Assembly: GCA_960531495.1 (NCBI GenBank)
Contig: OY482860.1
Location: forward strand, 31,150,115 to 31,214,114
Origin: Zeus faber
Taxonomy: Eukaryota; Chordata; Actinopteri; Zeiformes; Zeidae
Length of the DNA stretch: 64,000 nucleotides
Direction: 5' to 3'
A program made the position numbers and the translations under genes. The stretch's first letter is position 1, and each line of letters opens with the position of its first letter. Positions 26,261 through 38,458 of this stretch are shown here, piece by piece. The notes below the pieces were generated by a model. It searched no databases, was not told the DNA's origin, and was given only the letters and a program-made list of their open reading frames with translations.

Positions 26261-26293
26261 AATCTGAACAGAATGTCTTATTCTGTTCAGATT
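26261..26293. other. perfect 14-bp inverted repeat, 5-nt loop
   Basis: AATCTGAACAGAAT at 26261-26274 and its exact complement at 26280-26293. It forms a tight stem-loop in an otherwise plain stretch between two arrays (26096-26524). Confidence 0.75.
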
Positions 26294-26524
26294 TCAGAGG
26301 AACCTTGATCCACTTGGAGATAATCCACCTCTGACTGATATTCACATGGTTCGCAAAAGAACTTCACTGACTGATGGACAGTGATTCACAGTGAGACATC
26401 ACAGCCGAGCGGCCAATCAGAGAGGACTGTCCACCTGTCGCCACGACAACAAGAAACAGCAACATTCAGAGTGTGTGTGCGGGGGACGTCAGTCTTGCGC
26501 TGTCAAACTCCAACAAAGTATTTC

Positions 26525-27500
26525 TGTTTTGGCTGTCTGGCTTTTTGGCTGTTTGGCTGTTTGGCTGTCTGGCTGTCTGGGTGTTTTGCCTGGTTTGGCT
26601 GTCCAGCTGTCCGGCTGTCTGGCTGTCTGGCTGTCCGGCTGTTTGGCTGTTTTGACTGTTTGGCTAATTGGCTGTCTGGCTGTCTGGCTGTTTTGGCTGT
26701 CTGGCCCTCTGGTTGTCTGGTTGTCTGGCTATTTTGGCTGTCTGGCTGTCTGGCTATTTTGGCTGTCTGGCTGTCTGGTTTTCTAGCTGTCTGGCTGTCT
26801 GGTTTTCTAGCTGTCTGGCTGTCCGGCTGTCGGGCTGTCCGGCTGTTTTGACTGTTTGGCTAATTGGCTGTCTGGCCGTCTGGCTGTTCGGCTGTCCGGC
26901 TGTTTGGCTGTTTGGCTAATTGGCTGTTTTGGCTGTCTGGCCCTCTGGCTGTCTGGCTGTCTGGCTGTTTTGGCTGTCTGGCTGTCTGGCTGTCTGGCTG
27001 TTCGGCTGTCCGGCTGTCCGGCTGTTTGGCTGTTTTGACTGTTTGGCTAATTGGCTGTTTTGGCTATCTGGCTGTTTTGGCTGTCTGGCCCTCTGGCTGT
27101 CTGGCTGTCTGGCTGTTTTGGCTGTCTGGCTGTCTGGCTGTTTGGCTGTCTGGCTGTCCGGTTTTCTGGCTGTTTAGCTGTCTGGCTTTTTTGGCTGTAT
27201 GGCTGTCTGGTTGTCTGGCTGTCTGTCTGTCTGGCTGTTAAGCTGTTTGGCTGTTTGGCCATGTGGCTGTCTGGCTGTTTTGGCTGTCTGGCAGTTTGCC
27301 TGTTTTGGCTGACTGGCTGTCAGGCTGTTTAGCTGTCCGGCTGCCCAGCTGTTTGCTGTTTGACTGTTTGGCTGTCCGGATGTTCGGCTGTTTTGGCTGA
27401 CTGGCTGTTTGGGCTGTCAGGCTGTTTAGCTGTCCGGCTGTCTGGATGCCTGGTTGTCTGGATGTCTTGCTGTCTGTCTGTGTGGCTGTTTGCTGCCCTC
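26525..27500 (+). repeat. minisatellite, unit 8 bp (CTGGCTGT)
   Basis: About 120 copies of CTGGCTGT, with TTGGCTGT and CCGGCTGT variants and TTTTGGCTGT spacers. Larger blocks recur, for example one containing TGACTGTTTGGCTAATTGG near 26650, 26850 and 27035. The array ends about 10-40 bp from the donor of the exon at 27520. The sense transcript would carry AGCCAGACAGCC-like repeats. Confidence 0.95.
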
Positions 27501-27519
27501 CCCCCGGCTGTTTACTTAC

Positions 27520-27618
27520 CCTCTTGCCCTCTTTGCCAGGTGCTGCTGGTGTTCCTGGTGTTCCAGGTTCTCCGGGTTGTCCTCGCTCCCCCGGTTGACC
27601 CTGAGTCCCGGCCTCTCC
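27520..27618 (-). CDS. col19a1: collagen XIX-like triple-helix exon, 99 nt
   Basis: The minus strand reads eleven triplets from GEAGTQGQPGERGQPGEPG to PGKEGKR, with an acceptor of CCCCCCAG and a consensus GTAAGT donor. Ten triplets begin with Gly. The ninth begins with Ala (GCA at 27544-27546; GTP-AAP-GKE), a single break in Gly-X-Y. FACIT collagens tolerate short interruptions, so this may be natural, or it may be a substitution. Joined to the 5754 exon it gives PGKEGKR-GRRGKTG. The intron between them is 21.7 kb and holds the 7.7-kb satellite. Confidence 0.85.
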
Positions 27619-28156
27619 CTGGGGGGTAGAGCGTAGACTGGTTGGCAGTGTACAGAGCGCTGCTTGTAAAGCTAATGCTAACAGATGTTTGCATCACATG
27701 TTCTACACACAGCTGACAGTTCTCTGGCTGCTTTCCAGAGCAGAACAGCCCCATCAGTCACAGCCTCCGGAAGCTGCTGTTTGGCCTAGTTGTGTGTTCT
27801 ATGGAAATGCACACAAGTTTGGAATAATAATAAATGGCATCCTAATGTCATTTTTTGAAGGCAGGATGTTGCATTCATAGAAAATCATTCAGAAGATCTG
27901 ATTGTTGGAGGCTTCTGCCTCCGGTGAAAAATGATGAAATCTAAATAACTCCTCTGATCTGGAAGAATAAGAAAGACTCCAGCAGCCTATTATTATTTTT
28001 TAATTAAATAATTTGCAGCATCTTGATGAAAAACGATCATCGAGATTTTCCCACCGTTTGCTGAATGTCTGGACGTTTAAGTAGAATTCTGTCTTTTTTG
28101 TTGAACTTTCCATACAGATGGTTTCAGTGTCAGTGTTGAATATATTAACGTCTCAC

Positions 28157-28183
28157 CTTCTCTCCTCTGTCGCCAGGAACACC
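28157..28183 (-). CDS. col19a1: collagen-like triple-helix exon, 27 nt
   Basis: Three Gly-X-Y triplets, GVPGDRGEK, lie between a CTCCTCAG acceptor and a GTGAGA donor on the minus strand, phase 0 at both ends. Microexons of 27 nt are usual in non-fibrillar collagen genes. It lies 538 bp upstream, in gene direction, of the 27520 exon, whose first residues continue the triplet register. Confidence 0.8.
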
Positions 28184-28289
28184 CTGAGGAGCAGATAAGA
28201 ATGGTTGTGGTTACATGAGGACCTCAAGTGGAATTAGTTTGGATTAAAGTAGATTAAAACATTTTCAGAACAACATTGTTAAAACTAAC

Positions 28290-28319
28290 CTGATCTCCCT
28301 TGAGACACTGCATCTGCAC
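28290..28319 (-). CDS. col19a1: possible short exon at a triple-helix interruption, 18-30 nt
   Basis: The minus strand shows a pyrimidine-rich acceptor (ACTCCTTTCAG), then codons for VQMQCLKGDQ, then the donor CAG-GTTAGT. It is in phase 0 and ends in a Gly triplet that continues into GVPGDRGEK. Alternative AG acceptors would shorten it to MQCLKGDQ or CLKGDQ. It adds a Cys before the helix, as non-collagenous interruptions of FACIT collagens often do. Its place after the Gly-X-Y exon at 50063 does not fit the human order well, so it may be a cryptic exon. Confidence 0.5.
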
Positions 28320-28614
28320 CTGAAAGGAGTTGACAAGGAGTGTCAGAGCCTTGTGAGGAACATATCAGTAATAATCAGAGGGTCGCTCTGGTGACCCCCC
28401 GAGACATCCAGGCTCCAGGATACACCTCCCTCCGTCCAGGGAGCCCCAGATTGAACATCGACACAGAGAAGCTCTCAGCTTTCAGTAATTGGTGTCGCCT
28501 TTCAATCGGCATCTAAAAGTCAAACACTGTTGACTTTTCCTGAAAGCTGCTGCAGAAATAGCCGAGCAGCACCTGTGCAGGAAATGCCAGAAGGAGTTGC
28601 ATGGAGCCTGTGTG

Positions 28615-31600
28615 ACCTTAACCAGGGATGTCCTGAGATGTTTAAACAGACGTCCTGAGACATTTAAGAGGGACGTCACGAGACCGTTAACCAGGGACGT
28701 CCTGAGGCGTTCAATCAGGGACATCCTGAGACGTTTAACCAGGCACGTACTGAGACGTTTAACCAGGGACGTCCTAAGACGTTCAACTCGGGACGTCCTG
28801 AGATGTTTAACCAGGGATGTACTGAGATGTTTAACCAGGGATGTACTGAGACTTTTAACCAAGGACGTCCTGAGACTTTTAACCAAGGATGTCCTGAGAC
28901 GTTTAACCAAGGACGTCCTGAGACTTTTAACAAGGATGTCCTGAGACGTTCAACCAGGGACATACTGAGACGTTTAACTGGGGTTGTGCTGAAATGTTCA
29001 ACCCAGGAGGTCCAGAGACATTTAAACAGGGACGTCCTGAGAAGTTTAACCAGGGATGTCCTGCGAGGTTTAACTCGGGACTTCCTGAGACATTTAACCA
29101 GGGACATCCTGAGACGTTTAACCAGAGCCGTTCAGAGGGGTTTAACCAGGGATGTCCTGAGATGTGCAACCAAGGACGTCCAGAGACATTGAACCAGGGA
29201 CGTTCTGAGACATTTAACCAGGGATGTCCTGCCACGTTCAACTCGGGACGTCCTGAGACGTGACTTGATTAAACATCTCAGGACGAGATGTTGAATGGTC
29301 GTACTGAGATGTTTGTTTAACCAGGAAAGTCATGAGACATTTAACCAGGGACGTTCTCAGGTGTTTAACGAGGGACGTCCTGAGAAGTTTAACCATGGAC
29401 GTCCTGTGATGTTTAACCAGGGTTGTCCTGAGAGGGTTAACCAGCGATGTACTGAGACGTTTAACCAGGGATGTCCTGAGACGTTTAACCAGGGACGTTC
29501 TGAGACATTGAACAAGAGGCGTACTGAGATGTTTAACCAGGGACGTCCTGAGACGTCCAACTCGGGACGTATTGAGATGTTTACCCAGGGATGTACTCAG
29601 ACGTTTACGGATGTCCTGAGAGGATAAACAAGGGACATGCTGAGACCTTTAACAAGGAGAGGTCCTTAGACTTTTAACCAGGGACGTACTGAGATGTTTG
29701 TTTAACCAGGGATTTAATGAAATGTTTAACCAGGGACGTACTGAGAAGTTTAACACGGGACAACCTGAGACGTTTAACCAGGGATGTTATGAGATGTTTA
29801 ATGGGGGACGTTCTGAGATGTTAAACAAGGGACATCCTGAAATGTTCAACGAGGGACATGCTGAGACGTTTAACAAGAAGACGTTCTTAGACGAATTTCC
29901 CCGAATGTCCCGAATTTCCCCGTTGTAGGACTGATAATGGTTAATGAAAAAAAATATATAAAAAATAAAAATAGACGTTTAACCAGGGACGTCTTGAGAA
30001 GTTTGTTTAACCAGGCATGTATTGAGACGTTTAACCAGGGATGTCCTTAGAGATTTAACCAGGAACATCCTGAGACATTCAACCCGGGACATCCAGAGAC
30101 TATTACCAGGGACGTCCTGAGATATTAAACCAGGGATGTACTGAGACGTTTAACCAGGGATTTACTGAGACGTTTAATGGGGGACGTTCTGAGATGTTTA
30201 ACCAAGGACATTCTGAGACGTTTTACCAGGGACGTCCTGAGAAGTTTGTTTAACTAGGGACGTCCTGAAACCTTTAACCGGGCATGTCCTGAGACGTTGA
30301 ACCAGGGACATCCTGAGATGTTTAATCAGTGACGTCCTGAGACGTTGAACCAGGGACATAGTTAGATGTTTAACCAGGGACGTACTGAGATGTTTAACCA
30401 GGGACATGCTGAGGCATTTAACAAGGAGACATCCTTAGATGTTTAACCAGGGACATACTGAGATGTTTAACCAGGGACGTACTGAGATGTTTAACCAGCG
30501 ACATACCGAGATGTTAAACCAGGGACATACTGAAACCCTAAACCAGGGACATGCTGAGACATTTAACAAGGAGACGTCCTGAGACTTTTAACCAGGGACA
30601 TACTGAGACTTTTAACGAGTGACATCCTGAGAAGTTTAACCAGGGACATCCTGAGACCTTGAACCAGGGACATACTGAGATGTTTAACCAGGGACATCCT
30701 GAAAAATTTTATCAGGGACACGCTGAGACTGTGAACAAGGGACGTCCTGAGACTTTTAACCAGGGACGTCCTGAGAGGTCTAAAAAGGGACATCCCGAGA
30801 TGTTGAACCAGGGACATACTGATATGTTTAACCAGGGACATCCTAAGAAGTTGAACCAGGAATGTCCTGAGACACTGAACCAGGGATGTGCTGAGATGTT
30901 TGACCAGGAAAATACTGAGATGTTTCACCACGAATGTCCTGAAATGTTTAACCAAGGAGGTCCTAAGACGTTTGACCAGGGATGTCCTGAGAGGATTAGC
31001 AAGGGACATGCTGAGACCTTTAACAAGGAGACGTCCTTAGACTTTTAACCAGGGACGTACTGAGATGTTTGTTTAACCAGGGATTTAATGAGATGTTTAA
31101 CCAGGGACGTACTGAGAAGTTTAACACGGGACATCCTGAGACATTTAACCAGGGATGTTATGAGACGTTTAATGGGGGACGTTCTGAGATGTTAAACCAG
31201 GGACATCCTGAAATGTTCAACGAGGGACATGCTGAGACGTCTAACAAGGAGACGTTCTTAGATGAATTTCCCTGTTGTAGGACTGATAAGGGTTTATGAA
31301 AAAATATATATTAAAAAATAAAAATAGACGTTTAACCAGGGACATCTTGAGAAGTTTAACCAGGGACGTCCTGAGATGTTGAACCAGGGATCTGAGACAT
31401 TTAACCAGGGACGTCCTGAGACATTCAACCCGGGACGTCCTGAGATGTTCAACCAGGGACGTCCTGAGATGTTAAACCAGGGATGAACTGAGACGTTTAA
31501 CCAGGGACATCCTAAGACGTTGAACCAGGAATGTCCTGAGACAATGAACCAGGGATGTGCTGAGATGTTTAACCAGGGATGTCCTGAGATGTTTAACGAG

Positions 31601-33030
31601 GGACATACTGAGATGTTTAACCAGGGACACCCTGAAAAGTTTAATTAGGGATGTCCTGAGACTGTAACAAGGGACGTCCTGAGACTTTTAACCAAGGACG
31701 CCCTAGACGTTGAACCAGGGACGTCCTGAGATATTTAATCAGGGATGTCCTGAGACATTTAAGAAGGGACATCCTAAGAAGTTGAACCAGGGACGTTCTG
31801 ATACATTGAACCAGGGACATGCTGAGATGTTTAACTAGGGACATACTGGGACTTTTTGCCATGGACGTCCTGAGACATTTAACGAGGGATGTCCTGAGAC
31901 GTTGAACCAGGGATCAACTGAGATGTTTAACCAGGGACGTACTGAGAACTTCACCCAGGGACATGCTGAGACATTAACAGGGAGACCTCCTTGGATGTTT
32001 AACCAGGGATGTACTGAGATGTTTAACAGGGGACATCCTGAGATGTTTAACCAGGGACGTCCTAAGACGTTGAACCAGGGACGTCCTGAGACATTGAACC
32101 AGGGACGTGCTGAGATGTTTAACCAGGGACGTACTAGGACTTTTAACCAGGGACGTCCTGAGACGTTTAACGAGGGATGTCCTGAGACGTTGAATCAGGG
32201 ACGAACTGAGATGTTTCACCAGGGACGTCCTGAGACCTTTACCCAGGGCCATACTGAGACATTAACAGGGAGTTGTCCTTGGATGTTTAAGCGGGGACGT
32301 GCTGAGATGTTTAACCAGGGACGTCCTGAGATATTTAAGAAGGGACATGCTGAGACGTTTAACAAGGAGACGTTCTTAGACATTTAACCAAGGACACACT
32401 GAGATGTTTGTTTAACCAGGGACGTCTTGAGACGTTTAACTAGGGACGTACTGAGACATTCAACCAGGGATGTCCTGAGACGTTGAACCAGGGACGTGCT
32501 AAGATGTTTAACCAGGGACGTCCTGAGAAGTGTAAAGAGGGATTTCCTGAGACGTTGAACCAGGGACGAACTGAGATGTTTACCCAGGCACATACTGAGA
32601 CATTAACAGGGAGATGTCCTTGGATGTTTAAGCAGGGACGTACTGAGATGTTTAACCAGGGACATTCTGAGATGTTTAACCAGGGACATCCTGAGATGTT
32701 TAACCAGGGACGTCCTGAGATATTTAAGAATGGACATGCTGAGACGTTCAACAAGGAGACGTCGTTTGACGTTTAACCAGGGAAGCACTGGGATGTTTGT
32801 TTAACCAGGGACATCTTGCGACGTTTAACTAGGGACGTACTGAGACATTTAACCAGGGATGTCCTGAGACGTTGAACAAGGGACGTACTAAAATGTTTAA
32901 CTACTGAGATGCTTAAACAGCGACATCCTGAGACGTTTAACCAGGGATTTACGGAGACGTTTCACCAGAGAGGGACTGAGATGTTTAACCAAGGATGTAC
33001 TGAGACGTTTAACGATGGAGGCGTTGAGCT
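28615..33030 (+). repeat. minisatellite, unit 24 bp (left block)
   Basis: About 180 diverged copies of a 24-bp unit around TTTAACCAGGGACGTCC followed by TGAGA. Because 24 is a multiple of 3, all frames give 8-residue repeats (FNQGRPET on plus, SLVKRLRT and SGRPWLNV on minus). A block of about 330 bp, including a non-repeat scrap with GTTGTAGGACTGATAA and an A-rich run, is duplicated (about 29640-29975 and 31020-31330). The array resumes at 34230. Confidence 0.96.
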
Positions 33031-34229
33031 ATTTGCAGCGTTGTCTATAAAACTGAGTGACAGCTCTGACCTGTGATACCTTCAATAAGAAATTCCTCAG
33101 CCTACCAGATGAGTTTTAGAGGGAATAAATCAGTTCCACTGTGGAAGCATGGAGCTCAAAAGTGACCTTGGGATTCAGTCGTATGAAGCTACACATTTCC
33201 TGCGACATTTACAGCGCAAGGAATGTCAGCGCGGTGACGTCCAGCATCTGTTTGTCCTCTAATGTAAAAACAGCTGAAAGATGCGTCAGGATGAAACCCG
33301 GAAGCTGCGTTCCTACTTCACTGTAAAGAACTCACTGTGTATGGAGCTGTATTTAAGTACTACCCTGACCAACCTGATCATCTCCCACAAAACATTATTA
33401 TTATTGTTATTATTATCATAATTATTATTCTTATTGTTATGCATATTTGTTGCATATTTATTTGGTTGTGAGCTGTTGTAACACTGGCCATTTACCCCTG
33501 TGGATGAAAGTATCCATCCATCCATCCATCCATTTCTCCATCCATCTATCCACTGTGGGCTGCAAACACATGCGCACTAATCTGTTAATCTGCTGCTAAT
33601 CTGAGTAAATGAGTAAATGTTAATCAATGAAAGTAAATGGAATGATAGTTGGTTCTGGTTGGGGATCAGAGTCCAGGTTTCGTAAATGATTTAGTCGTGT
33701 TAATGTTGACTGCCAGGTGCACCTTCAACGTGACCTTCAATGTCACGCGTGCACGTGTGACCTTGAAGGTGACACCCGGCACTTGGTGCTCGCGTTCTCC
33801 AGCACTTCCTCTGCCCTCATGTTAAGAATGCACAAGTGTTGCTTTCCAGGTGTGCATCTGGTGCTTCACATAGATGATGGTGATGTCACAAAGCGCCCCA
33901 CTCCACCACCACTGGTACCTTTGTTTGTGTGCTGCACGGAGCTGAGCGGCTCGCTGTTCTGCTTGTTGTTAATTAATTACACGTGTCGAGTGTCCAATTT
34001 GCACCTCATGCTGGAATTTAACCCTGTAAGGACTTTGAAAATGGTACGCTCTACCAGGTGACCACCAGGGCACCTCAGCAAAAAAAAACACCAAATTTGA
34101 CCGAAAGTATCCAGGTGACACGCCAACGTTCGAAAACTGATGGAACGGGATGAGATTTTCAGGAAGCTACAGAAAGGTAGTTTAATGTCATCATACTATT
34201 TACAATAAATTTGCAGGTTCTGGTTCAGA
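33031..34229. other. col19a1: intron sequence between two blocks of the 24-bp array
   Basis: About 1.2 kb, mostly single copy. It holds an (ATT)-rich scrap near 33395-33440 and a (CCAT)n run at about 33512-33550. No exon recognised. Confidence 0.6.
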
Positions 34230-35202
34230 ATGTAGATTGGACGTCCTGAGACATTTAACTAGGGATGTCCTGAGATGTTTAAACAGGGACATACTAAGAC
34301 GCTGAACCAAGGACGTCATGAGATGTTTAACCAGGGACGTACTGAGACGTTTAACCAGGGACGTCATGAGACGTTTAACCAGGGATGTTGTGAGAAGTTT
34401 CACTAGGGATGTCATGAGCCGTTTAACCAGGGACATACTGAGACGTTTAACCAGAGATGTCCTGAGACGTTTCACAAGGTAGGTACTGAGATATTTAACC
34501 AGGGACGTACTGAGATGTTTAACCATGGACATCCTGAGACGTTTAACAAGGAACGGCCTGAGACGTTGAACCAGGGACATACTGAGATGTTTAACCAGGG
34601 ACGTACTGAGATGTTTAACCAGGGACGTACTGAGATGTTTAACCAGGGACATCCTGAGATGTTTAACCAGGGACGTACTTAGATGTTTAACTAGGGACGT
34701 CCTGAGACGTTTAACCAGGGACCTGCTGAGATGTTTAACCAGGGACATGCTGAGAGGTTTAACAAGGAGACGTCCTTAGATATTTAACCAGGGACGTACT
34801 GAGACGTTTAACCAGGGACATCCTGAGACATTTAACCAGGGACGTCCTGAAACGTTTAACCAGGGACATACTGAGATGTTTCACCAGGGACATACTGAGA
34901 TGCTTAACCAGGGACATACTGAGATGCTTAACCACGGACGTACTGAGATGTTTAACCAGGGACATGCTGAGACGTTTAACAAGGAGACGTCCTTCGACAT
35001 TTAAACAGGGACGTACTGAGATGTTTAACCAGGGACATCCTGAAACGTTTAACCAGGGACGTACTGAGAAGTTTAACCAGAGACGTCCTGAGACCTTTCA
35101 CGAGGTAGGTACTGAGATGTTTAACCAGGGACATTTTGAGATGTTAAACCAGGGACGTACTGAGATGTTTGACCAGGGACGTACTGAGATGTTTAACCAG
35201 GT
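34230..35202 (+). repeat. minisatellite, unit 24 bp (right block)
   Basis: Same unit and orientation as 28615-33030, about 40 copies. It passes without a gap into a different, CpG-rich repeat at 35203. Confidence 0.95.
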
Positions 35203-35580
35203 GTCTGCGTCGCGTTGTGTCTGCGTCGCGTTGTGTCTGCGTCGGGTTGTGTGTGTGTCGTTTGTGTCTGTGTCGAGTTGTGTCTGTGTTGCATTGTCTG
35301 CGTTGTGTTATGTTGTGTCTGCGTCCCGTTGTGTCTGTATCATATTGTCTCTGCCTCGCTTTGTGTCTGTGCCACGTTGTGTCTGCGTTGTGTGCTTTGT
35401 GCATTGAGTTGTGACTGCGTAGCGTTGTGACTGCATTACGTTGTGTCTGCGTCAGGTTGTGTCTGCGTAGCGTTGTGATTGCGTCAATTGGCGTCTGCTT
35501 CACATGGTGTCTGGGTCACGTTGTGTCTGCATCACCTTGAGTCTGCGTCGCGTCGCGTTGTGTCTGCGTCGGGTTCTCTG
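35203..35580 (+). repeat. minisatellite, unit about 16 bp (GTTGTGTCTGCGTCGC)
   Basis: About 23 copies of a CpG-containing unit. It is most uniform at its left end and degrades rightwards. It abuts the 24-bp array directly. Confidence 0.92.
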
Positions 35581-36859
35581 TGTCTCTGCGACCTGCTCTA
35601 TCCTGCTGCTCCTGTAGTTCCTGTAGTCTAGTTGTTCATTCACCTCTTTCTCTTTTTTTCTGTTAATATGTCAAAGTCAGGATCAATATGGAGGTGCGCT
35701 GGTTCCAAGGGACAGTGCTGAAAACACTTCTGGTTCTGGGGCCCAGTTCAAAGCTTCTGTCACATAACTGTCCATGACATTCCATGAGCCTAATGTGAAC
35801 GCTGTGTTCACACAGAGCTCCACAGTGAAACCAGCAATTGAGTTCCAGCTTTTACAAAACACCACGTCCTGTCGCCGTCTCACCGTCTGTTTATTAAAAT
35901 CTGTTGAATGAAAGTCATTTAGCGGCCGACACGCTGCGACTTCCTGCTGAAAGGAAGAAGGATGCTCAGCGGTCCTGCTCCGGTTCAATACGTTGCGCTG
36001 CAGATTTCTGTCTGACACTGGTAGGTGCAAAACAACATTTTAACAGATCCTCAGTCGAATAAAAGTGAAGCTTTTGAAAAGCTCTTGAATGCCGCCCTGG
36101 CAGGAGGTAAGTGGAGACATGGAGGCTGTTAAAAGGTGACACGGACCATCTGGAGAGAGGAGATGGATGTGCTCCATTATGGCTCCTAAAGAGCTGCTCA
36201 GGAAAATGACACAGGATGTGTTTTCAAATGTAAGCAAAGCGCTAGAAGGCGACCAGTCATTTGATACGGGAGAATAACACACTGGCAGGTTATTAATTAA
36301 TTGTCACCGTGCCTATAAATATTTAAAGCAGCACATTATCCAAATACCACGGAAACAGTTTGACTCCTTAATGGAAAACCTACGGGATGTTTCAGGACAA
36401 TTCCATGATTTAGTTCAGCCTGTGTAAGGCCTCTGCAAAGACAATTTGTTATTGAAGCAACTAACCGACCCATAGTTATCATCATTTATAACTGGGTCAA
36501 ATATATTGTCTTTTCCAGAAATTTTTCTGGAACAAACACAGAGAAATTGGCGCATGAGGCACATTGTGGACGAGCATGTGAAGGATCTAATCACTAATGA
36601 AGCCTTCAGGGAGGAAGACGCTTCTAGCCGCACTCCGCCCACTTGGCACACGGTATCCACCACCGGCCCTAAGACCGGGGGGTGTGGTGTTAGCTAGTGG
36701 CGCTAACTTGTGGGCTGCAGGGACCGGATAGACGGGGTCAGAACGTCCTGCAGCTCGCGGTCAGAACTCTGTGGGAGCTGCGGCGCTAATAACACAGTCC
36801 ACCGTGTCTGGATGCTACTGGAGCATAATCTGGAAAGACAACAGCTCCACTAATTCTGT
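35581..36859. other. col19a1: intron sequence, no gene recognised
   Basis: About 1.3 kb of apparently single-copy sequence. A GTAAGT on the plus strand near 36107 does not help, because the gene runs on the minus strand and the adjoining frame shows no known domain. Confidence 0.5.
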
Positions 36860-37385
36860 TCAACAAGGTTCTGGTTCTAGTGCAGTATCGGCAGCTTTCT
36901 GGAAGGTTCTGGTTCTAGTTCAGTATCGGCAGTGTTCTGGAAGGTTCTGGTTGTAGTGCAGTATCTGCAGCATTCTGGAAGGTTCTGGTTGTAGTGCACT
37001 ATCTACAGCGTTCTGGAAGGTTTGGTTTTAGTGCAGTATCTACAGCGTTCTGGAAGGTTTGGTTTTAGTGCAGTATCTACAGCGTTCTGGAAGGTTTGGT
37101 TTTAGTGCAGTATCTACAGCGTTCTGGAAGGTTTGGTTTTAGTGCAGTATCTACAGCGTTCTGGAAGGTTTGGTTTTAGTGCAGTATCTACAGCGTTCTG
37201 GAAGGTTCTGGTTCTAGTGCAGTATCTGCAGCGTTCTGGAAGGTTCCGGTTCTAGTGCAGTATCTGCAGCGTTCTGGAAGGTTCTGGTTCTAGTGCAGTA
37301 TCTGAAGCGTTCCGAAAGGTTCTGGTTCTCATGCCGTTTCTGCAGGGTTCTGGAAGGTTCTGGTTCTTGTGCAGTGTCTGGGTTA
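36860..37385 (+). repeat. minisatellite, unit 36-38 bp
   Basis: About 14 copies of a unit with GCAGTATCTACAGCGTTCTG and GAAGGTTTGGTTTTAGT. Five consecutive central copies (about 37010-37195) are identical, which indicates recent expansion. The outer copies carry GGTTCTGGTTCTAGT instead. Confidence 0.94.
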
Positions 37386-37959
37386 ATGTGACTGGCAGGT
37401 CTTTAAAGCTCTGGAACTGGACCTCAGAGGAACATGGATATCTGAGCGCCGGCTGGTGGATGCCAGCGGGGTGAGAGCAGGAAATACCGACGTAACTTTC
37501 CACATGCTCAGGTCCAGGAGGCCACGTTCAGAGCGGGACACTTCAGAACATCTCCTGTGGACCTCCTCATGAATGAACAGCAGCACATGTCAGCCATAAA
37601 ACAGATTTGTAAAGAGAATTTAAGCAAATCTTCTCCTAAAAAAGGTGGATCGTGGACCTGGTGTCCTTGTGAACATGATGTAAGCTCCTCAGGACTCCGA
37701 AGCCAAAGATCTGCAAACTGACACCAGATCACATGCGTGGCATTCTGCCGTCTCGGGTGTCGCCTGCAGCCTGAAATAACTGTGCTTTAAAACAGAACGA
37801 TGACCTAATATTAGGGAGCGCAAAACAGGCCTTGGAATTAAAACACAACCACATGCAGCTTACACACATATTTACAACCAAACAGCCTTCACAGCGTCTA
37901 CCATGAAAAATAGTATAATTAAAAATAACTGCTGCCCTGTTCCCATTTGATGTCCTTAT

Positions 37960-38053
37960 GATTATTATAGTCACTATAATTACTTTCATTATCATTGTTA
38001 TTATTACTATTATTATCATTACCATTGTTGTTATTATTTATTATTATTATTAT

Positions 38054-38086
<33 letters not shown>

Positions 38087-38135
38087 TAGTAGTAGTAGTA
38101 GTAGTAGTAGTATCATTATCATTGTTATTATTATG

Positions 38136-38171
<36 letters not shown>

Positions 38172-38248
38172 GCCATTATTATTATAATCATTATAATAAA
38201 TAGTAGTATTATTATCATTATCATTGTTATTACTGTTATCATTATTGT

Positions 38249-38305
<57 letters not shown>

Positions 38306-38360
38306 CATAATAATATTATTATGATTATATTGTTATTACTATTATTATTATTATAATTGT
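37960..38360 (+). repeat. compound trinucleotide microsatellite (ATT/AGT/AAT)
   Basis: Blocks of TAT-TAT, then (AGT)n at about 38053-38110, then (ATT)n, then (AAT)n at about 38251-38302. The change from ATT to AAT on the same strand makes the flanks complementary. Confidence 0.95.
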
Positions 38361-38458
38361 ATCATATTATCATATTTATGGTGTTTTTTTAAATATATAT
38401 ATATTTTATATTGTTTATAGTGCTTACCTTGATGCTCTCTATTTTCTTCTGTCCCCTT

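Noticed and set aside
28597..32776. FNQGRPET-type repeat proteins
   Set aside because: The 24-bp minisatellite keeps all frames open. Copies are diverged without any codon-level constraint that I can see.
36100..36112. GTAAGT donor after CCTGGCAGGAG
   Set aside because: It is on the plus strand, opposite to the gene, and the preceding frame has no known domain.
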